The notes: generated from the letters alone by a model not told the origin. A stretch of DNA of 33,054 nucleotides from Verrucomicrobiota bacterium (GCA_003221295.1 QHRA01000179.1:1-33054); one strand, 5' to 3'. Positions 1-9,527 are shown, counted from the stretch's first letter. Numbers and translations are program-made.

Positions 1-615
1 CCAGTCGTGCTCGCTGCGGAAATGATTAATCAATGGCAAACGATCGCGAGTCGCGAGAACAACCCGATCGATCCCATTGTCATTACCGTTGGTTCCATTC
101 ACGGCGGAACCAAGCACAACGTCATTCCGGATGAAGTGAAAATGCAGCTGACGGTTCGTACCTACAAAGCGGATGTGCGCGAACGCGTCCTCGCCGCGAT
201 CGAGCGGATCGCAAAGGGTTGCGCGACCGCCGCCGGACTGCCATTCGGCAAAATGCCGACCGTGAATGTGCTGCGCGATCAATTCGCACCCGCAACTTAT
301 AACAATCCTGAATTAACCCGGCGCCTAGTCGCGGTTTGGAGAAAAGCGCTCGGTGATCAGAACGTCGAAATGGTCGATCCGACCATGGGTGGGGAAGATT
401 TTTCCGAATTTAGTCTGCTGCCAGAGCACTCCATTCCGGCGGTGGATTTTCATGTTGGCGCGGTGGATCCGTCCAAAATTGCGGACTCAAAAAAGCCGGG
501 CGCATCGCCCCTGCCCAGTTTGCATTCGAGCAAATTCGCGCCCGTGCCGGAGCCGACGATTCGCACCGGGATGGTGGCGATGACCGCAGCGGTACTGGAC
601 TTGATGAAGAAGTAG
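1..615 (+). CDS. M20-family amidohydrolase/peptidase, C-terminal part (5' truncated by window)
   Basis: The frame is open to the window edge. 'GSIHGGTKHNVIPDEVKMQLTVRTY' matches the M20 dimerization domain and 'MGGEDFSEF' the C-terminal metal-binding motif. Confidence 0.88.
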   Translation, partial: PVVLAAEMINQWQTIASRENNPIDPIVITVGSIHGGTKHNVIPDEVKMQLTVRTYKADVRERVLAAIERIAKGCATAAGLPFGKMPTVNVLRDQFAPATYNNPELTRRLVAVWRKALGDQNVEMVDPTMGGEDFSEFSLLPEHSIPAVDFHVGAVDPSKIADSKKPGASPLPSLHSSKFAPVPEPTIRTGMVAMTAAVLDLMKK

Positions 616-638
616 CCATCGGTCCGAGCCTTCTCCTT

Positions 639-1230
639 CTCATTAACACCGGCCTTCAGGCCGGTGCCCCAAGCGTCCAATTACAGTAAAGCCGTTTCAA
701 CGGCTTTTCTCATTCTGCCAGCGCAAACCATGGCGCTCGATGAATTCCCGAAGCTCATCGGCGAAAGTGCGCACCCGGTGGTGTTCCTCTTGTCCGGCAA
801 TGTAGGCACCAACCTGTATGACATTAGACTCAGACACGGAAAAGGCGCCGCAGCCTCGGCCCCAGGCAAATTTCCCCGGCAAAATGCGGTTGGCGTTCAC
901 CCAGTGGGAGGAACTGCCCTTCAGAAGCTGGACCAATTCCTCGATCGACATATTGGTTGGGAGATCGATAAGGGCATGAACATGATCGGCGTTTATGTAA
1001 TTGATCTTCATGTAAACGCCCTTGGTGTCGGCGTATTCAGCAAGGTGACGGGAGAGGCGGGGTGCAGCGTCCTTGTTGAGTAATTTCTCGCGGTTCAACG
1101 TTCCCCAGATTAAGTGGATCCAGCAGCGGGAGTAGGAATGCACGGACATTGGCCTCGAGGGTAAGCCGTTGAAACGGCTTATGTCGATCTCCAGCCCAGA
1201 GTCACCGGCCTGAAGGCCGGTGTTAATGAG
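639..1230. mobile_element. IS200/RAYT-like element: Y1 transposase flanked by symmetric nested palindromes
   Basis: A perfect 28-bp inverted repeat (639-666 ctcattaacaccggccttcaggccggtg and 1203-1230 caccggcctgaaggccggtgttaatgag), an inner inverted palindrome pair (688-708 and 1161-1182), and a transposase ORF between them. Confidence 0.7.
697..1149 (-). CDS. Y1 (HUH) transposase, IS200-like / REP-associated tyrosine transposase family
   Basis: The HUH motif 'NADHVHALIDLP' and a downstream candidate catalytic Tyr in 'VGAYIAGQEEHHR'; about 150 aa as expected for Y1_Tnp. Confidence 0.85.
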   Translation of the reverse strand: MSVHSYSRCWIHLIWGTLNREKLLNKDAAPRLSRHLAEYADTKGVYMKINYINADHVHALIDLPTNMSIEELVQLLKGSSSHWVNANRILPGKFAWGRGCGAFSVSESNVIQVGAYIAGQEEHHRVRTFADELREFIERHGLRWQNEKSR

Positions 1231-1241
1231 AGCGTGACCGG

Positions 1242-1322
1242 CATCCCGAGCGTAAGTCGAGGCATCCCGCCATGAAACCTTTAAGGTAACGCAACGGGGT
1301 CCCTCGACTGTCGCTCGGGATG
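1242..1322. repeat. Imperfect inverted repeat (27-bp arms) downstream of ftsZ
   Basis: Arms catcccgagcgtaagtcgaggcatccc (1242-1268) and ggggtccctcgactgtcgctcgggatg (1296-1322) are nearly reverse complementary. Confidence 0.7.
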
Positions 1323-1338
1323 ACGGCTATTTGGAAAG

Positions 1339-2820
1339 CTACTTCACCCGCACGTTCTTGCGCAGAAAGGTTGGCACGTCGAGGTCCTGGCCTTCTACGA
1401 TTGTCGGCTCGCTTTTTTCAAAGCGACCGCGGGTGATGGGCTCGAATTGCAAAATTTCCTGTTTCGCCGCGGCAGCAGCCTTTTCGCGCTTCGGGTTTTC
1501 CGCTTCAACTTTCGGCGCGATCAACGGTTTCTTTTTCGGCGGAATGATTCGCGGTGTGGTGGGCCGTGGCGCGCTCTCGATCTCGGGCTCCATCTCTGCC
1601 TCGGCGAACTGAGATTCTGCGACCGCTTCAGGCGCCGGCAAAATATCTTCGACCACCGGTTCCGGTGGAATTTGTTCGCGTTGAAAAACCGCCGGTTCGG
1701 CTTCCATTACCGGCTCTGGTTCCGGCGCCTCCGGTTGAACAAACTGGACGATCTGAGGTTCGGCCACCGGTTCGATAACAGGCTTCGGTGGTGGAGGCGG
1801 CGGCGCATGAGCCTTTGATTTGCGCGGCGCAACTTCCGCCTCGTCCGCGGGCAGCGAGCTAATCAACGTGACACTCAACCGATCGCCCATGCGGCCATCG
1901 ACGGCCGTGCCGAATAGGAGTTGGGTATGCTCGCTGATGTGCTTGTTCAATTCGCGCATCAAAATTTCCACTTCCGACAAAGTCATGCCCGGTCCGCCAG
2001 CGACCTGGACCAAGACTCGTGACGCATCGGCCAGCATTCGCCCGCGATCCATCAACGGATTTTTTAGTGCCTGGGCTAACGCCTGGTGTGCACGATTGTC
2101 TGAATCGCTTTCGCCGTAACCAAAGAGGCAGCGTCCGCCTCCCCCGCGCAGTGCGGCCAGCAAATCGTCGAACCCGATGCGCATGATTCCCGGCCGCTGG
2201 ATCAGATTCACAATCGAACGCAGGCTTTGACTGATCGTCATGTCGGCAACAGCGAAAGCCTGATGAATACCAGCTTTCGGTGCGACCATGTCGGCCATGC
2301 GGTCGTTTTCGAAACAGACGACGGCGTCCGTGGTTTCGTGCAGGCGCGCCAGGGCGTCGCGGGCCTGAGCGGTGCGACGTTTTCCTTCAAAAGTAAATGG
2401 CATCGTCGCGAACCCGATGACGAGTGCGCCCATTTCACGTGCGATTTGCGCGATCACGGGCGACGCGCCGGAACCGGTTCCGCCGCCGAGTCCGGTGCAA
2501 ATGAAAATCAGGCGCGCTTCTGCCAGCGCCTGGCGGATTTCATCGGCTGATTCTTGTGCGGCATCGAAACCGAGCTCGGGATCGCCGCCGGTGCCGAGTC
2601 CGCGCGTCAGAGAGCGCCCCAGTTGCACTTTCACCGCCGCCACGGAGCTGGCGAGCGATTGCACGTCGGTGTTGGCAGCAATGAGATCGGATTTGTCCAT
2701 TCCATCGAGCACGACGCGATCGAGCGCGTTCGAGCCGGCGCTCCCGACCGCGATCACTTTGATTCGAATGATTTGGTCTTCTCGTTCCGGCAAACTGTAG
2801 TTTCGGCTTAGTTGAATCAT
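1339..2820 (-). CDS. ftsZ: Cell division protein FtsZ with long Pro/Glu-rich C-terminal linker
   Basis: Tubulin signature 'GLGGGTGSGASPVIAQIARE', FtsZ N-terminal fold, C-terminal tail 'DLDVPTFLRKNVRVK'; adjacent to ftsA. Confidence 0.96.
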   Translation of the reverse strand: MIQLSRNYSLPEREDQIIRIKVIAVGSAGSNALDRVVLDGMDKSDLIAANTDVQSLASSVAAVKVQLGRSLTRGLGTGGDPELGFDAAQESADEIRQALAEARLIFICTGLGGGTGSGASPVIAQIAREMGALVIGFATMPFTFEGKRRTAQARDALARLHETTDAVVCFENDRMADMVAPKAGIHQAFAVADMTISQSLRSIVNLIQRPGIMRIGFDDLLAALRGGGGRCLFGYGESDSDNRAHQALAQALKNPLMDRGRMLADASRVLVQVAGGPGMTLSEVEILMRELNKHISEHTQLLFGTAVDGRMGDRLSVTLISSLPADEAEVAPRKSKAHAPPPPPPKPVIEPVAEPQIVQFVQPEAPEPEPVMEAEPAVFQREQIPPEPVVEDILPAPEAVAESQFAEAEMEPEIESAPRPTTPRIIPPKKKPLIAPKVEAENPKREKAAAAAKQEILQFEPITRGRFEKSEPTIVEGQDLDVPTFLRKNVRVK

Positions 2821-2868
2821 GTTGTCGTTCCTTGTCTATTTCTTGTTAGGAAATTTGTTTGATGTTTC

Positions 2869-2907
2869 TGGAGAGGCGAGCTCCTGCGAGCCCGGCGTCG
2901 TAGTTCC
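2869..2907 (+). repeat. Degenerate copy of the dispersed element also seen at 21255-21303
   Basis: tggagaggcgagctcctgcgagcccggcgtcgtagttcc closely matches the reverse complement of 21255-21303 (tggaggggcgagctctgcgagcgcggcgtcgcagagctcc...). Confidence 0.6.
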
Positions 2908-2908
2908 T

Positions 2909-4120
2909 TCATCGTATCCCTGGTAAAAAACGGCTGAAAATGCGACCGAATCCGCGCCGCTGCGGTCGCTCTGCCTGGACCGCTTGCGCATATTTGATCA
3001 ACCCGATCGCAGTTGAAAATTGGGGATTCTGAAAGGCGGAGGTCAATCCGGACATCGTCTGGGCATGCGCCACCCGCGCCGGAATTTCAAAGATTTCCTC
3101 AGCCAGATTATCGATGCCGCGCAGTAAACTGCACCCGCCGGTGATGAAGATCCCTTCGCCAATGAAGTTGATGAAGGATTCTTCATCGAGCGTCCGTTTG
3201 AGCAGCTCGAATGTTTCGCGCACCCGCAAATGAATGATGGTGTTCAAGGTCTCGCGTTCGACTTCCTTGCCCGCGAAACCGGAATCATCCTTCAACACCA
3301 CCGTTTCCCCCGGCAGACAATTGCCAAGAATGACGCTGCCTTCATCGATCTTTAACTTCTCCGCTCGCGCCATCGGGATGCGCAATCCCATCGAAATATC
3401 GTTCGTGATGTGATCGCCTCCAATCCCAATGGTCCCGCTTTGCTTGACCGCGCCGTCGACATACAAAATGAAATCGGTCGTGCCGCCCCCGATATCAATA
3501 ACCAGAGCACCGAGATTTTTCTGTTGTTGCGTCAACACCACCTGCGCGGAAGCCAGCGCGGTGAAAACAACGTCTTCCACCTCCAATGGCAGTTCCTTCA
3601 CACAACGAATCGTGTTTTGAATCCGAGTGCGTACACCGTGGATGATGTGAAAATCGGCTTCCAGTTTCTGACCAAGCATGCCAACCGGGTTGAGCACGCC
3701 GTCCTGCCCATCGACGTGATAATGTTGAATGATGGAATGGAGAAATGCGTTTTGCGCCGGAATGCTCACTTCACGCGCATTGATCTTCACATCTTCGATG
3801 TCCTGCTCATCGATCTCCTCGTGATCATCCGGCAACATGACGCAGCCACGATTGTTAAAACTCTGAATGTGGGCGCCGGTTACGCCGACGTAGACACCCT
3901 TGATCATGACATCACTCTTCGTCTCGGCATCGCTCAATGCTTCCAGGACGCATTTCATCGCCGTCTCAAAATCGACAATCTCGCCTTTGCGCACGCCGCG
4001 TGATGGCGCCTGCCCGACGCCCAAAATTTTCGTCGTCCCGTCCAGGCGCGCTTCCCCGACAACGACGCAAATTTTAGACGTTCCAATTTCCAACCCCACC
4101 ATCAGATCATTACTGGCCAT
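2909..4120 (-). CDS. ftsA: Cell division protein FtsA
   Basis: 'VGLEIGTSKICVVVGEA', 'ALVIDIGGGTTDFILYVDGAVKQSGTIGIGGDHITNDI', 'IFITGGCSLLRGI' and an amphipathic C-terminal tail; adjacent to ftsZ. Confidence 0.96.
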   Translation of the reverse strand: MASNDLMVGLEIGTSKICVVVGEARLDGTTKILGVGQAPSRGVRKGEIVDFETAMKCVLEALSDAETKSDVMIKGVYVGVTGAHIQSFNNRGCVMLPDDHEEIDEQDIEDVKINAREVSIPAQNAFLHSIIQHYHVDGQDGVLNPVGMLGQKLEADFHIIHGVRTRIQNTIRCVKELPLEVEDVVFTALASAQVVLTQQQKNLGALVIDIGGGTTDFILYVDGAVKQSGTIGIGGDHITNDISMGLRIPMARAEKLKIDEGSVILGNCLPGETVVLKDDSGFAGKEVERETLNTIIHLRVRETFELLKRTLDEESFINFIGEGIFITGGCSLLRGIDNLAEEIFEIPARVAHAQTMSGLTSAFQNPQFSTAIGLIKYAQAVQAERPQRRGFGRIFSRFLPGIR

Positions 4121-5213
4121 TTCCTTGTTCCTTCTTTCCCTTCTGAGTTTGTTTCTGCAATGAAAACGGTTGCGGGCCGTTTTGATTCTTTCCCGCTGCC
4201 GGCGTCGGCGACCTGGCGCTTGCTTTTGGCGGAGGAGGCGCCACTGGAATTGCTTTCATAATCCGCGGCGTTTCCTCCGGATCGATCGTGTCGTTGATCA
4301 CTTCCGCTGGTGGTTTCATGAAGGTGACAGGGATATTCCGCTGCACCAACAAATTGACGGTTTCGATCTCGTGCCGGGAATCGTCGGCATAAACAAGAAA
4401 CTGTTCGAGTCGCTGAATTTGTTTCTCGAGATGATCGAATCCAACCGTGACCCGGGTGTGATTCTTGTCCGTCACCACCAGGCAATAGCCTTTGGACGTA
4501 TCGATTTCGCGGATTTGAAAACGGGTTTGCATGAAACTGCCGGCGCTCAAGCGCAACAATTCGAGGGCCGCTTTCGCTTCAACCGACTGGACAATTTTCC
4601 CCGGTTCGAGCGATTCGCTGCTGCAGCCGGTGATCAGAGGTAATCCGAGATATTCCGGCAACAATTTTTTTTCCTTCATCAACACCCCACGGGCATCGAT
4701 CAGAAAAGCGACATCGGATTGAAACGGATCAGAAATTTGTTTTTCGCTCGTGATCCAGGCAATTGGTTTGCGCTCAAGGATGCGAATATCGATCTCGTCC
4801 GGCAATTTGCGCACCACTTCCACTTCATCCACTTGTGGCAACTGCTGCAAAACCCGATGCACATTCGCGAGATTGACCTGAAAAATATTTTCGCCCTCGC
4901 GCAAATCGGCAGTCTTTAAAACCTGATCGCGCTGAAGCGCGCCATCTGTCTGCACATCGATCATCGCCAGGCGGTACTCCGGATTCTCGAAAAAGAACCG
5001 GCGCATCCCAATCCGTGCCCCGAAAAAGATTCCCGCGCTGATTGCGGCAGCCAGTGCGATTTTTGAAATAAAAACAAGCACTCGCCGGTTGCGATGTTGC
5101 GTGGCCTTGCGCGCGCGCACTTTTACATCCAGCAAATGTTGCTGTTTGCGCTGGCGCGGGTTGGAAACGCGCTGATTGCGCGGCCGTTTGCGGGTAGAAC
5201 TGCTTAATTTCAT
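4110..5213 (-). CDS. ftsQ: Cell division protein FtsQ/DivIB (POTRA domain)
   Basis: N-terminal basic region plus TM, then POTRA-like 'IDVQTDGALQRDQVLKTADLREGENIFQVNL...VDEVEVVRKLPDEIDIRILERKPIAWI'. The start at 5213 gives an ATGA overlap with the ddl stop. Confidence 0.88.
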   Translation of the reverse strand: MKLSSSTRKRPRNQRVSNPRQRKQQHLLDVKVRARKATQHRNRRVLVFISKIALAAAISAGIFFGARIGMRRFFFENPEYRLAMIDVQTDGALQRDQVLKTADLREGENIFQVNLANVHRVLQQLPQVDEVEVVRKLPDEIDIRILERKPIAWITSEKQISDPFQSDVAFLIDARGVLMKEKKLLPEYLGLPLITGCSSESLEPGKIVQSVEAKAALELLRLSAGSFMQTRFQIREIDTSKGYCLVVTDKNHTRVTVGFDHLEKQIQRLEQFLVYADDSRHEIETVNLLVQRNIPVTFMKPPAEVINDTIDPEETPRIMKAIPVAPPPPKASARSPTPAAGKNQNGPQPFSLQKQTQKGKKEQGNGQ

Positions 5214-6145
5214 TTCGCGGCCTCCCGGCGTGCGCGCGACAATTCGATAATGCGCAGGCAAAGTTCGTCGTACTTGATCCCGGCCGCCGCCGCCGCTTCC
5301 GGAAGCAAGCTCGCCTCGGTCATTCCTGGAATTGTGTTTACTTCCAAAACGCTCGGCTCCGCATTTTCCGGCAACAGTACATCGACTCGCGAATAAACGC
5401 GCAAACCGATCGAGCGATACGCGCGCAAGGCCAGCTCCTGAATCTTGCGCGTCAGCGTCTCTTCAATCTTCGCCGGACAAACATGTTCCGCTCCGCCCCC
5501 CGCCTGCGGATTGAGAAATGGATACTTGTTGGTGAAATCGTAAACGCCGCCTTTTGGAATGATCTCGAGAATGGGCAGCGCTTGATCGCCCAGAACTCCG
5601 ATCGTCAATTCGCGGCCGGGGACGAACTCTTCTACCAGGAGCTGGCGATCGAATTTGCGCGCTTCGGCCAGGGCACTTTCCAACTGATTGGCTTCCTTAA
5701 TAATATAGACACCGACAGTCGATCCTTGGCGCGGTGCCTTAATAACGATGGGCAGCGGGAGGGTCGGTTGTTCGTTCGCGCCGATGACCTGCCACTGGGG
5801 AGTGGTAACATCAGCCGCTTCGAATCGTTTTTTCGATTCGATTTTATCGAATGCCGTCCAGCTTTCCTTTACGCCGTCGCCGGTATAAGGCACACCGCGA
5901 TTCTCCAAAACCTGTTGGAGCTGACCGTCTTCGCCAAACGTCCCGTGAATGGCGATGAAGGCGAGATCGATATCTTTCGGCAATTCAAAATTTTCATCGC
6001 GGACATCGATCTCGAGAACTTCCGCGCCGCGCGAGCGCAACGCTTTGGCGACGCCGCGAGCGGTCGCAAGTGAAACATCGCGTTCCGATCCCGGTCCGCC
6101 CATTAATACCGCAATCTTTTTTGGTAGCGCGTTCATTTCTTTCAC
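5210..6145 (-). CDS. ddl: D-alanine--D-alanine ligase
   Basis: 'VLMGGPGSERDVSLATARGVAKAL', 'FIAIHGTFGEDGQLQ', 'LVEEFVPGRELTIGVLG', 'VLEVNTIPGMTEASLLPEAA'. Confidence 0.95.
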   Translation of the reverse strand: MKEMNALPKKIAVLMGGPGSERDVSLATARGVAKALRSRGAEVLEIDVRDENFELPKDIDLAFIAIHGTFGEDGQLQQVLENRGVPYTGDGVKESWTAFDKIESKKRFEAADVTTPQWQVIGANEQPTLPLPIVIKAPRQGSTVGVYIIKEANQLESALAEARKFDRQLLVEEFVPGRELTIGVLGDQALPILEIIPKGGVYDFTNKYPFLNPQAGGGAEHVCPAKIEETLTRKIQELALRAYRSIGLRVYSRVDVLLPENAEPSVLEVNTIPGMTEASLLPEAAAAAGIKYDELCLRIIELSRARREAAK

Positions 6146-8439
6146 CCTTCCTCCCCCACGATTTGCACTTCAGTTTGTAATTCGACACCGCGCTTTTCTC
6201 GGGCCGTCGCTTGAATTTTCGCGATCAACTCGAGCATTTCCGCCGCGGTCGCGCCGCCGTCGTTAACAATAAAATTCCCATGCACCTCCGAGACCCGCGC
6301 TTTTCCGATGGCGCAATTTTTCAAGCCAAGCTCATCCACTAATTTTCCGGCGGGAATGCTGTCCGTATTTTTGAAAATGCATCCTGCGCTCGATGCCGCC
6401 GGCTGGGTCGTTTTACGTTTGTGCTGCGATTCCTCGAGTTTGTGCACGATCTCGTCCTTCCTGCTCGGCACACCACGAAATACCGCTGAGATCGCATAAT
6501 TTTTCTCCAGCGTCGGCACATGCCGGTAATGCACCTCCATCTCCGATGGTGTCATCGTATGTGCATTCCCTTCGGCGTCGAGAAGACGCACGCTCACGAC
6601 ATGCTCGAAAGTCTGTCCGCCCATTGCGCCGGCATTCATGCGCAATGCACCGCCGACTTCACCAGGAATCCCTTCCATCCATTCGAGACCACCGGTGCCG
6701 GCGTCGCGCCCGGCATAGGCAACTTGCTTTAATTTCGCGCCAACACCGGCCGTGATTTCATTTCCATTCACTGTGATATCGTCGAACTCGCCCCCACACG
6801 GATGAACAACCACGCCCGTGATTCCGCCATCGCGGACCAGAAGGTTTGATCCGCGTCCGATGACAAAGAGCGGAAGATTTTCTTGTCGACAAAAACGAAT
6901 CAGCTCGGCAAAGGCTTTCTCCGTGCGCGGCTCAATCCAAAACTGAGCCGGCCCGCCGACGCGCAAAGTAGTGTGTTTCGCCATCGGCTCATGCAAACGC
7001 ACTTCGCCTTCTTCGCCCACGATCGCCTTTAATTTTTCGGCAACCACCAGTTCCGCCGCCAGAATGGACAATTGCTCGTGAATATTTCCCGCGCCTAGGC
7101 TGAGGACGACATCGCCCGACGCCAGCATGTTGCCGACATCGTGATGGACGCGGGCGAAGCGCGATTGATAAGTCACGCCGCGATGACCGTGCGCGGAAAT
7201 GGCATCGGCAATGGTCTGCCCGCTGATCCCGGGAATGGGAGGCTCGCTCGCCGGATATATATCGGTAATGACAACGCGATCGGCCTGATCGAAGGCAGCG
7301 CCAAATTCCTTTCGCAAGGCCTTGGTCCGAGTGTAGCGATGCGGCTGAAACATTGTCAGCACGCGATTGCGCCCAGTCGATCGCGCCGCGGCCAGGGTCG
7401 CCCGAATTTCTGTCGGATGATGCGCATAATCATCGACCAACAGGAAACGATCGCTGGCATATTTGATTTCGAAACGCCGGCGCGCGTGTCGAAATTTGGC
7501 CAGCGCCATGGCGATTTTCTCGAACGGGATACCGAGTTCGCTCGCCAGCGCGACGACCCCAATGGCATTCTGCACATTGTGCTGGCCCGGAACATTCAGC
7601 CTCGCTTCGCCCAGTTTTTCTCCGCACCGAAAAACAGAAAAGACCGAGGCGAAATCCTCCAGCGTAACATCCTGCGCGCGATAATCGACGTTTTCGCCGA
7701 ATCCGTAGGAAACCGAACGGTCGGACTTGCAAACACGCGTTGCGATGGCGTCGTCGGCGCAGAAAAAAACCTTGCCAGATGTTTGACCGATCAACTGATC
7801 AAAGACCGCTTCGATTTTCGCCAGGTCTTCGTAAAAATCGAGATGCTCCGGCTCGATATTTAAGACCAGGATATGTTCGGGATAAAAACAGCGAATGGTG
7901 CCATCGCTTTCGTCTCCTTCAGCCACAAAAAATTCACCTCGCGGGTCCCAATGCGCGTTTTGTCCGAGGATCGGGATTTCGGCACCGACGTAATGCGACG
8001 GATGCAACCCCCCTTCGCGCAGGACATGTGCCGTCATGGCCGAGGTAGTGGTTTTACCGTGCATGCCGCAGATGATGATGCCGCGTTTTCCCTGCATGAT
8101 GGCGGCGAGCGCTTCCGCGCGCCGAGCCGTTCGCGTTTCCGATTGGCGCGCGCTAACGAGAATTGGATTGTCGGCCCTGATCGCCGAGGAGTACACGATC
8201 AACTCGGCTTCGGCTGCGTCTTCCGCCCGATGTTGTTGGAAAAATTGCAGACCCAGTCGCTGCAAACGTTCCACTTCCACCGAAATCGATTTGTCCGATC
8301 CGCTCACCTGATGTCCGAGCTCGAGCAGAAGCGCGGCGATGCCGCTCATCCCGCTGCCGGCCACGCCGATCAGATGAATGCGATGATGCTCACGTGTGAG
8401 AAATCGCGCCAGACTGAGTTGCACCCTCATCGTCGTCAT
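6142..8439 (-). CDS. murC/murB: Bifunctional MurC-MurB fusion: UDP-MurNAc--L-Ala ligase plus UDP-MurNAc dehydrogenase
   Basis: N-terminal MurC ('HLIGVAGSGMSGIAALLLELGHQVSGSDK', 'GMHGKTTTSAMTAHVL'). C-terminal MurB ('HTTLRVGGPAQFWIEP', 'VIGRGSNLLVRDGG', 'GIPGEVGGALRMNAGAMG', 'SAGCIFKNTDS'). Confidence 0.94.
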   Translation of the reverse strand: MTTMRVQLSLARFLTREHHRIHLIGVAGSGMSGIAALLLELGHQVSGSDKSISVEVERLQRLGLQFFQQHRAEDAAEAELIVYSSAIRADNPILVSARQSETRTARRAEALAAIMQGKRGIIICGMHGKTTTSAMTAHVLREGGLHPSHYVGAEIPILGQNAHWDPRGEFFVAEGDESDGTIRCFYPEHILVLNIEPEHLDFYEDLAKIEAVFDQLIGQTSGKVFFCADDAIATRVCKSDRSVSYGFGENVDYRAQDVTLEDFASVFSVFRCGEKLGEARLNVPGQHNVQNAIGVVALASELGIPFEKIAMALAKFRHARRRFEIKYASDRFLLVDDYAHHPTEIRATLAAARSTGRNRVLTMFQPHRYTRTKALRKEFGAAFDQADRVVITDIYPASEPPIPGISGQTIADAISAHGHRGVTYQSRFARVHHDVGNMLASGDVVLSLGAGNIHEQLSILAAELVVAEKLKAIVGEEGEVRLHEPMAKHTTLRVGGPAQFWIEPRTEKAFAELIRFCRQENLPLFVIGRGSNLLVRDGGITGVVVHPCGGEFDDITVNGNEITAGVGAKLKQVAYAGRDAGTGGLEWMEGIPGEVGGALRMNAGAMGGQTFEHVVSVRLLDAEGNAHTMTPSEMEVHYRHVPTLEKNYAISAVFRGVPSRKDEIVHKLEESQHKRKTTQPAASSAGCIFKNTDSIPAGKLVDELGLKNCAIGKARVSEVHGNFIVNDGGATAAEMLELIAKIQATAREKRGVELQTEVQIVGEEG

Positions 8440-9527
8440 ACTGCGGCAGTTGTATATTTCTCCATCGTTTCCACCACCGCGCTGGCGGCGTTTCTGGTCG
8501 AAAGTTTGGCCGCGTTCTGCGACATGCGCTGCAGACGCCCGTGATCTTCAATGAAGGGAAGGATTTTTCGCGCGAGCGCATCGTCTAAAATTTCCGATTC
8601 CTTCACCAGGATGGCTGCATCTGCCTTGACGAACACTTCGGCGTTACGCGCCTGGTGATCATCGGCGGCGTAGGGAAAAGGAATGAGGATGGCAGGCAAG
8701 GCGAATGCCGCCAGTTCCGCCAGACTGGCAGCGCCAGATCGAGCGACAGCGAAATCAGCCGCGCTGTAAAGTTCCTCCATGCGATGATGAAAAGCCGCCA
8801 CAAAAGCCGGCAGTTTGGCGCGCCGATAATTATCAGCCACCAGTTTTTCCTCGCGCGTTCCGGTCAGATGAATCACTTGCAGCCGCCCTCCATCGAGTGA
8901 CGGCAGCGACTTGATCATCGCCTGGTTGATCCCACTCGCACCCTGACTCCCGCCCATCACCAGCAAGGTCGTGAGGTCCGCGCTTAATCCAAGTTTTTCC
9001 CGCGCGGCCTTGCGATCGAGGCGCTGCAATTCTGTCCGAATCGGCGTGCCGGTCACTTCTGTTTTCACTTTGGGAAAAAAGGGCGCGCATTCTTTGAAGC
9101 CGAGCAGAACCGCTCGCACTAATCGCGCGGTCATCTTGTTGGCTTTGCCGGGGATGGCGTTGGATTCGTGGATGAATGTTGGGACGCCGCGCATTTTTCC
9201 GGCGAGGACCGGCGCCGTGGAAGTGAACCCGCCCATCCCGAGAATAACCTGCGGTTTGAACCGTCGGTAAATGGAACGGCAACGCCGGAAACTTTCGTTG
9301 AATCGACGAACAAATCCGAGGATGTCCGGTGAAAAAGGCGAGGGCAGCCCAATGGTAGGCAATTTTTCGAACGGAATTTCCGGATGTTCCTTCAACGCCA
9401 GCGCATCGACATCCTTTTCCGAAACAAAAAGCAGCACCTGGTGTCCGCGCGCGCGCAACACTTCAGCCACGGCAAGTCCCGGGAAGAGGTGTCCGCCGGT
9501 TCCTCCGCATGCGATGATGGCGTTCAT
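8436..9527 (-). CDS. murG: UDP-GlcNAc--MurNAc-(pentapeptide) pyrophosphoryl-undecaprenol GlcNAc transferase MurG
   Basis: 'IIACGGTGGHLFPGLAVAEVLRARGHQV', 'HESNAIPGKANK', 'LLVMGGSQGASGIN', 'ARSGAASLAELAAFALPAILIPFPYAADDHQ'. Confidence 0.95.
   Translation of the reverse strand: MNAIIACGGTGGHLFPGLAVAEVLRARGHQVLLFVSEKDVDALALKEHPEIPFEKLPTIGLPSPFSPDILGFVRRFNESFRRCRSIYRRFKPQVILGMGGFTSTAPVLAGKMRGVPTFIHESNAIPGKANKMTARLVRAVLLGFKECAPFFPKVKTEVTGTPIRTELQRLDRKAAREKLGLSADLTTLLVMGGSQGASGINQAMIKSLPSLDGGRLQVIHLTGTREEKLVADNYRRAKLPAFVAAFHHRMEELYSAADFAVARSGAASLAELAAFALPAILIPFPYAADDHQARNAEVFVKADAAILVKESEILDDALARKILPFIEDHGRLQRMSQNAAKLSTRNAASAVVETMEKYTTAAV

Noticed and set aside
664-1083. 139-aa plus-strand ORF
   Set aside because: Antisense to the Y1 transposase; the HUH motif is on the minus strand.
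3410-4003. 197-aa plus-strand ORF
   Set aside because: Shadow of ftsA; no recognisable domain.
5483-6073. 196-aa plus-strand ORF
   Set aside because: Shadow of ddl.
7141-8544. Plus-strand ORFs of 240 and 223 aa
   Set aside because: Antisense to the murC-murB fusion, with no domain signal.
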